Positions 57,674 to 64,000 of a DNA stretch of 64,000 nt are shown in pieces. Source of the stretch: Panicum virgatum (taxonomy: Eukaryota; Streptophyta; Magnoliopsida; Poales; Poaceae); NCBI RefSeq assembly GCF_016808335.1, contig NC_053146.1, positions 26,070,938 through 26,134,937 of the forward strand, written 5' to 3'. Positions within the stretch are counted from its first letter, which is position 1, and the number at the start of each line of letters is the position of its first letter. The notes under the pieces are model-generated. The model ran no database searches. It was not told where the DNA came from and saw only the letters and a list, made by a program, of their open reading frames with translations. A program made the translations under genes and the position numbers.

Positions 57674-58553
57674 ATGGCCGGCAAGGCGATCATCCCATTC
57701 AACGAAGTCTCATCCACGTTTGCCCTCGAGGGAGAGCCCTCGCCAGTGAATCTCGTGCTAGCAGCCCTGGAAGTCGACTAGGAGGCCGAGCACATCGCCA
57801 AGACACCATTGGCGATCATCCATGCACCAGTGTCTAAGGAGGCGGCGAGGGGCGCCAAAGGGGGGTCGGCCGAACCACCATGGCGGCCCCTCAGCCTCCC
57901 GTTCGACGCCGTGCACCATCAGGAAGATCTCCGCCAAGAGGGGCAGGTGCCCGGGCTCAAGAGGTTCTGCACGTCCAACAACAGGGATGCTCGCACCGAA
58001 GGACATGTCCAAGCGCCTCTTCGCCGATCCGCTTCCACCGATGCCATTAGAGGAGGGTTAGGAGCACGTGTATTCACTGTATACAAAGAGTGGGGATGTC
58101 GTTAGCCACAACTATGTAACCACGCCCACACACACGACCACGACACCCTCGCCTCCACAACATTTTCACGTTGTGGGCATCCGTACCCCAGGCGGTGGGT
58201 ACGGCAAGGGGTTGATGCCCGGACTCTCTCCTAAGGATAAAGGAGAAACCGAGTCCATGGCATCCTCCAATGAGGGTGCTAAACGTGTCAAGAGGCACAT
58301 CCCCCCTCCTCCGATCACATGTCCCGGTGGGCAGTTTGAGAGCGATGATGAGCAGGTCCTCAAGGGGCCTAAGGTCGCCCAGCTCCTCCGCACAGTGATC
58401 AAACTGTGCAATGGGCACAAGGAGCTTAGCGACCGCGTGGCGGAGGTCACTCTAGAGTTCAAGTCCATCAAGGACGACTATGATATGCTCCGCCGCAGTC
58501 TAGGCGTTAAGATAGAACACCTGGAGAAGCGCGTTGAGAAGGGTAACCATTAG
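57674..58553 (+). pseudogene. Accessory coiled-coil ORF between pol and 3' LTR of X
   Basis: MAGKAIIPFNEVSSTFALEG at the start, TAG at 57779, a frame change near 58070-58110, then an open frame to 58551: a Thr/Pro-rich part, an acidic patch (FESDDEQVLKGPK), a predicted helix (KLCNGHKELSDRVAEVTLEF) and the ending VKIEHLEKRVEKGN. The last segment aligns with KIKRLAKATGNED of A (K-I-x-x-L-x-K, G-N). I do not recognise the family. No transmembrane segment is seen. Confidence 0.65.
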
Positions 58554-60075
58554 ATTGCACATCACCCTTCACAGTTATCCTTGGGCACATTACCACACTT
58601 TACTTTTTAGTATTTATTTTCAAATATTTCCCTTCTTTTGTAATGTGCCCCCATATTTGATAATTGAATAAAAGGTCAACTCCCCGATTTTCAAACCGGC
58701 AGAGTTCTGTTTTGTTTCCATATGTTCTTGAATGAGATCGCAGGCAAAAATCCAGTGTGGGGGAGCAGCACGTACCTAACACAGCAAACAACACCGAGAC
58801 GAGCCACACACAAAAAGGATAGGGCTAGAAGGGCCGCCCTTGGGCCGGCCGACCCATGGGTTCGGCCGAGCCCAAGGAGAGCCCATCTCGGCCTTGCGAT
58901 CTCCTAGACCTCGGTTTGTATCCCTACTTCTGTTTTCCCTGTGTTCCAATAAAAAATCTGCACAAAAAGCCTCTGTAAAATAAAAATTAAAAAGAACCAT
59001 GCACTTCACGATAAAATTTGCATATTCTTTATTCCTTGTCTTTATCTCAATCTTGTGAACCAATTCATGTTAGGGACTCCATGTTAATCTAGTAATTGAC
59101 TTTTGAGATATGGTTAAAATGAATGGAACCTAGTTCTCCCTTGTAAAGTACTTATAATATCTATTATAAAATTAAAAACTCAATAGCATGGCTCCTCATT
59201 TGTTTATGAAATTCCTATCCAAGGCCATATATTGTTCAAAATTGAAAACCCTCTACTTATGCAACCTGTTATCTCTTTGATCTTTGTCAAATTGTTGTGA
59301 CCCTTTGTGAGATAGATTTCATATTCCCATGATCAAGATCATGTACACTCCACATATATTTGCCAACTTCTACATCGGGAGTTGCGCAAGAACATTTCGC
59401 CCATTCCATTCCACAAAATATAAACTCCATATTATTCATGGCTATTCTCTCCAAGTTGCAAAGACATGGGCTGTTAAAAAAAGAAAAAAAAGAAGAGAAT
59501 TGGACACATGAAGGTCCAAGGTGTTCAAAAGAGAAAGAAAAGAAATTTGGACACATGAAGGTCCAATGTGTTTCAAAAGAAAGATAGCCCATGTACAAAT
59601 AAATAAGAGAGAAATAACTCATGAAAGGAGTTCATATACCATCCACAAAAAATTCCACACACTTGCACATCTTGATCAAGGTTTATGACTTGTTTCTCCT
59701 AAGGATCCGGTCTTTGACTTAGCAACACAAGAGGAACAGGTATGCCTTCAACTTTTCCCTACCCCTCCACATAAGCCTTTCTAGAGGTAGGAGAAAAAGA
59801 AGGCATGATCTGCCTTGGTGAGGAATCCAAAAAGCAAAAAGAGAGATCCGAGAGTACAAGATGAGGAGCTAAGCTATGTTTTGATTTGGAAAATTCATAA
59901 AACCTAAGTATCTAAGCTCGGGAGACTAAGGAACCTGAAGTTTAAACCATTCCAAGTTTCAATTATCAAGATAAGCATGGTAGACACTTAAAAAGTTCAC
60001 AAGTCTGGGAGAAAACTTGGAATAATTTGTATGAAGGTTTCTTCAGAGGAGTTGCATCCACCTTAGTCTTCGCCT
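58554..60075 (+). repeat. Conserved 3' non-coding region of X
   Basis: Begins with a GC motif pair around 58839-58872 and then the block shared with B and Y (AAATTCCTATCCAAGGCCAT, CCATGATCAAGATCATGTAC, AAAGATAGCCCATG, GGTGAGGAATCC). No gene is supported. Confidence 0.65.
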
Positions 60076-60151
60076 CTTTACTCGAGGACGAGCAAAGGCT
60101 AAGTGTGGGGGTGTTGTTGACGGTCCTTAAGTCAGAAATAAAGCCGTCAAC
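60076..60151 (+). promoter_or_regulatory. PPT of X with a hairpin on each side
   Basis: Hairpin CTTTACTCG/CGAGCAAAG (60076-60084, 60089-60097, one mismatch), PPT AAGTGTGGGGGTGT (60101-60114), LTR start arms GTTGACGG/CCGTCAAC (60116-60123, 60144-60151). Confidence 0.8.
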
Positions 60152-61355
60152 TCCTGCATCTTTTTATAACTTTCGAACACCAAAAGTAGTTATAGGGCTT
60201 ATTTCTAACCATTTCCACAAGTTTTGGTGATTCTTGGATTGCAGGCACCCATACATAGATTAAGGCAAAAACAGACAAAAGACGCAACACAATACCACAG
60301 AATATCCAACCCTACATCACACTTACAAAGAGGACCCACAAAACAGAGCAAACCGACAAATGAAGCCCCGGCACCGACATACACAAGAGAGGGCCCACTC
60401 ACCAGTTACACAGCAACAGACGGTGATCAGAGGAGGCAAAGTGGGGCCGGCCGAACCTGGACTGGTTCCCGGCCCCCTCAGCTTTGGAAGGAAGGTTGCC
60501 ACCGCCATCCCAACGTCGGTTGACAGCGTTCCCGCACTTTTCTCACCCAGGAATCGACCTCTCCACACTATATAAGGGGCCTCCACACACCCTCTCAAAG
60601 TCATTCACAATTTTCATTCATTCCACAAGAAGAAGGAGTAGTAGTAGGACTCCACTTGTATCATTAGAGTAGAGGAAGTGTGCGAGGTGGAGGATCGGAG
60701 AAGAGCCGAACGTGTTGGCCTCTCTTCGTCTTGTACTTCGACGGGTACGAATCACTTGAGTAAGTATCCGGAGTTCATCTTCTGTTTAAGTTTTTGGTTA
60801 AGTATTCTTAAGTTATTCATTTGTTTACGGGTTCGTCATCTGTTCTCGTAACGAATACTCTGGTAGAGGGCCCCTGATAAAGATGGGTAACCCTGCACAA
60901 CGCTAGAGTATGTAGTCGAAGGCTTAAGTCTGGTGCTTAGGTCCTAGATTGCCTTTGTTTGCCTCGTGCTCCACAGTATTGCGGGGTAGACCACAGGTGG
61001 TGACAGCCCTGTCGGTCTGCTACAAAGCTACTTCGTGGTTAGTGCACTCCCCCCTGTCCGAGTACGGCGTAGAGCCACATGCCGGAGGTCCCTAATAGTA
61101 CCTGGGTTAGACCGGTGCCCGAAGTAAACAAGTGACGAGCCTAAGTTTACATTGCCTTGACTCTTAACCTTAGATAAACCACACTACCCCAAAGCTCTCC
61201 TACCTCTTGTTCTCCTGGGTTAAGCTAGCCAAAAGATCATTACACCTCCATTCCCTGTGAAATCTCGATACCCTGAATACTCTCCAGGTGAAGTGCTACA
61301 ATGGTATCTTTCGTGTGCTTGCGGATTATTCTGTGATCATGAAGAAATACCAACA
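60115..61355 (+). repeat. 3' LTR of X
   Basis: 1241 bp, closely matching the 5' LTR. TATA at about 60569-60576. It has the short form of the GC motif (60442-60460). It ends ACCAACA followed by CTTAG. Confidence 0.95.
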
Positions 61356-61360
61356 CTTAG

Positions 61361-61744
61361 CACCCCCCGGGTCTCCCACCCTTCGGATGGACAGGTAAGA
61401 TGCTAAGGTAAGCTCTAAAGCACAACGAACCGATATCCTTACCCAGATCATATTGCCTAAGCAAGCAACTAGTATAACTTGATAAAGCATAGATCAAGGC
61501 TAAGCATGCTAAGAATATAGCAAGATAACCAAGAACGAACTCAATATGAATAGCATAACGAAAGTCGGAATACAAAGCCATACCAGAGGCCAAGGATTGC
61601 TCGCCGACCCCGAGGATGACTGGATTCGCTAAAGAGATGAAGTTCTAGCCAAGCTCCACTACCCTAAGGAGTACAAGTCACAAGAGAGTGTGAGAGAGAG
61701 GCCTTCAAGTGGTGTGTGTGGTGAGTGGTATGAGAGGCCCCTTA
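61361..61744 (-). repeat. LTR Y' right part
   Basis: Continues the minus-strand Y-type LTR after X: CCTTCAAGTGGTGTGTGTGG near 61703 matches the reverse of the Y LTR. It stops at GGCCCCTTA, the reverse of the Y TATA/leader region, where another LTR begins. Confidence 0.85.
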
Positions 61745-62938
61745 TGATGAGGACACGACACCTATAGATACGCCCATAAAAGTTAAAGATAAGATGAGCT
61801 CATTTACACATTTGCTTAGTGACTTTTGGTACAACTCACTTGGTTCCACATGTACATGTCCTTATTTGTTTGTAGGTACAAATGTGTTTCAAAGTGCAAG
61901 CTCATCAAAGTCCAACATTCGGTTCGTCGGCAGCACAATAGTGCTTCAATGGGAAGGCCGTAACACATCCATCCGATGTGTGATTGAGGTCAATGAGCAC
62001 TTGATGGAAAGCTTATTTGATAGGCTTTCAAATGGATCTTGTTTGAACTCAATATCATGTCGGCAAGACTTCCAATTCATCAAGACATTCTGCTGTTTCT
62101 ACCGGGATCTACATCATCGTCTTGGACTTGTTATTCACACATGGGACCCTGGACCAAGTTGGAGAACACCCCAAACATATGAAGAGGAGTTAAAAGATGA
62201 CCAAAGACGTCCTCCACCTTGGCCACCTCCTTAGGAGGCCAGCGAGGGCGTCCAACCCAAGTTGTAGGCCCAATCGGATTCGACTTCGTTTCAGTTTCGG
62301 ACTCCGGGAACAGCTCGCACTAAAACAGACGCCCAGGTGTCATACGGAGTCGGATTTGGGCGCACTTGGTATGCCTGGAAGGATAATTTCAAGACGCTTC
62401 CAATGGTACTGTTCTAAGGCCCAAATTCATTCGGAGTCGATGGGTATCGTCGAAATAAGATGGCATCCAGAAACTGTCTTGGTGTTGCATCACCCTTTTT
62501 CGGTCTTTGGGCCATGTATCGAGTTGAGCCCATTAGGGGTGCGACCAGGGGGTCTCTCAGGACCTAAAATCTTTATATTCAGTAGCCGCCACCCTAGTTA
62601 GGGTTTGGGTTTTGCTTAGATTCATTCTGTCAAGAACAGTTGTCGCCGTTCATCGGTTTGTGAAACCCCAACTCGTGAGATTAATCATTCATCTACAGAG
62701 TCACTTCATTTGAGCTGCGTTTCTTTCGAGTTCTTCCTTGTGTTCTTTGTTGCGCTTGCAGGGATTAGCCTTCTTGGCGAGGTCAACCGGGTTGTGACAC
62801 GGTTGATAACCGGAGGAGTTGTGGTGCTAAGATTGCTGGATTCGGGTCTTAGGATCTGAAGCCGGATCGGTGTGTCTCGCTCCGCCTACAACGAGAGTTA
62901 TCCAAAACCTGATGGAAGATCGGGAACCCACGTCCCCA
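61745..62938 (+). repeat. 5' LTR of V
   Basis: Starts TGATGAGGACACGACACC. The U5 region contains TAGTTAGGGTTTGGGTTTTG at about 62595. The right end is placed by the primer site at 62944. Both ends are approximate to a few bases. Confidence 0.55.
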
Positions 62939-62943
62939 TCGTT

Positions 62944-62956
62944 TGGTAATTAGAGC
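62944..62956 (+). other. Primer binding site of V (initiator tRNA-Met-like)
   Basis: TGGTAATTAGAGC differs slightly from TGGTATCAGAGC, the usual complement of plant initiator tRNA-Met. Confidence 0.5.
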
Positions 62957-64000
62957 TTTAGGTATACCGTCAGGTTCACATCTATCTTTAGTTTCATCAA
63001 TTTCGCCTTTGTCCCACAGTCCACCAAAAAGCCCTAGAAATTTTTGTGTTCGTGCTGTTTTCCCATGCCATTAGCCTGTTTTGCCGCTGCAATTTTTCTT
63101 TTCAGATTGTTTTTCTGAATTTTGGTCCCTCGCCGTGCCGTTGTGTTTGCCGTGTCTAGATCTTGTTCTAGGATCTTAATGTCGATTGCCTGCTTGCTGA
63201 TTTGCTGGTGCATATATTTTGGTGCAAGCGGTAAGTTGTAAAACAAGTTGGCAAGTTTAGTCATCGTGGAAGAGAAAGCGTCGTCTTGTAGTTCTGTTCC
63301 TAATTTTAGGTGAGTAAAAAAGGAAAAGGAAAGACTGCTGCGTGGGAAAAAAGGAAAAGAAAATTTGGCATGTGACGAATGGAATATTAGTTTCCTTGTA
63401 TCTCTAGTAGTCGCCTGGTCCTTTTTGTGTTCAGATTAGAGAACGTGCGTATCGCCTCGAATTCCTTTGACTGCGATCAAGATTGAGTTGATCTCTGTAT
63501 TGCAGCACTTTCTGAGAGAAAAGAGAAAAAGGCAGAGGTGCTGAAAAAAAGCCGCACAAAAAAAGAAGGAAAGAAAAAAGGAATAGAAAAAAAGCAAGGA
63601 AAAAGAAAGAGAAAAAAAATTCAGAAGTGCTTGCATCCTTTGAGTCTTGGTGCTGAGTTATATTATTGCTTGCTTGAACTAGGTCCGAGACAAGTTTAGG
63701 CCGGCGACATAGACTAGCTTGGGACTAATTTTCAGCTTTGCAATTTCTGAATTGAATTATTGCTATTCCTTGCTACCATATTTTAAGCCTCCCAAGCTCC
63801 ACATATATACTTCAGATTGGTACAGAAAAAGGATCCTTGCAATCTTGGTTTCACACCCTCTTGGTAAGTATCACGAACCAGCCACCGGTTGTACCATCCA
63901 TTGCTTTGCATTGGTAAGGACACTTGTAAGAGCTTGGTAAGACGTGCGAGATTGTGTTTCCACCATCCACATCCACATATAGTAGTTGATAGGGATAACC
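62957..64000 (+). other. Leader region of V; no gene seen
   Basis: About 1 kb of untranslated leader with purine-rich runs (63520-63620) and no credible reading frame. A long leader before gag is normal for several plant gypsy lineages. Confidence 0.45.

Larger units (their letters stand above)
37626..61355 (+). mobile_element. Athila-like LTR retrotransposon X (split by Y)
   Basis: LTRs at 37626-38881 and 60115-61355, tRNA-Asp primer site, gag, pol, accessory coiled-coil ORF, hairpin/PPT. The target duplication CTTAG is exact (37621-37625 and 61356-61360). pol is split at 41804-56214 by element Y, after which it continues in frame. Own length without Y is about 9.3 kb. Stops, frameshifts and an RT/RNase H deletion make it inactive. 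Confidence 0.95.
61745..64000 (+). mobile_element. LTR retrotransposon V, 5' part only
   Basis: An LTR (61745 to about 62938) is followed by a primer site resembling initiator tRNA-Met and a long leader with A/G-rich runs (63300-63620). No gag is reached before the window ends. The frame at 61794-62234 lies in the LTR and has no domain. The lineage is uncertain, perhaps Tat. No target duplication can be checked. Confidence 0.6.

Noticed and set aside
61794..62234. 146-codon plus-strand frame as a host gene
   Set aside because: It lies inside an LTR upstream of a primer binding site and has no recognisable domain.

Overview
The window is nuclear DNA of a grass, probably panicoid. It has a strong 5'-to-3' GC gradient in its one intact gene. 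It carries Tourist-like and Stowaway MITEs, a Helitron with a CTAG end, RTE-type LINE tails ending in (TTG)n, and nested Ty3/gypsy retrotransposons of the Athila and Tat lineages. The species cannot be read from the sequence. The intact Athila-type primer binding sites match plant tRNA-Asp.

Layout. 1-3780 is mostly a non-autonomous Helitron. 3821-4168 is a Tourist-like MITE. 4314-6662 is the only intact host gene, a TPR plus PB1 protein resembling Arabidopsis CLMP1 (clumped chloroplasts 1). 7548-14335 is a decayed LARP1-type gene: La module and DM15 exons are recognisable and ordered but carry stops and frameshifts. It also holds a MITE, a LINE fragment and a 25-base G run. From about 15.3 kb onward everything seen is repetitive: a Stowaway MITE, remnants of an older gypsy element (B, about 15.6-18.9 kb and 29.2-29.6 kb), Athila-like element A (18935-29190, minus strand), a truncated Tat-lineage element T (about 29.57-35.81 kb, minus strand, with an antisense accessory ORF), and a Del/Tekay-like LTR fragment (35811-36928).

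The right half is a nest with readable target-site duplications. LTR Y' (minus strand, 36929-37625 and 61361-61744) is split by element X (37626-61355, TSD CTTAG). X is split inside pol by element Y (41804-56214, TSD ACGAT). The right LTR of Y is split twice, by a solo LTR (48627-50085, TSD CACAC) and by element Z (50614-55699, TSD AGGAG with one mismatch). Element V (61745 to the window edge) interrupts Y' at its TATA box.

How the parts relate. A, X, Y and Z are related Athila-like families. They share tRNA-Asp priming, a PPT of the form GTGTGGGGGTG, a hairpin just upstream of the PPT, a second hairpin at the first bases of the LTR, and a short motif in the LTR body. A and X carry an unrecognised coiled-coil ORF between pol and the 3' LTR with its own gene-like leader. 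Y lacks pol and carries gag plus an ATHILA-type ORF. A 14-bp GC palindrome recurs across A and the solo LTR, and its copy number differs between the two LTRs of A. A different palindrome shows the same kind of difference in X. These shared structures, plus a copied-in flank in Z and an embedded fossil primer site in the Y LTR, are the most unusual things here.
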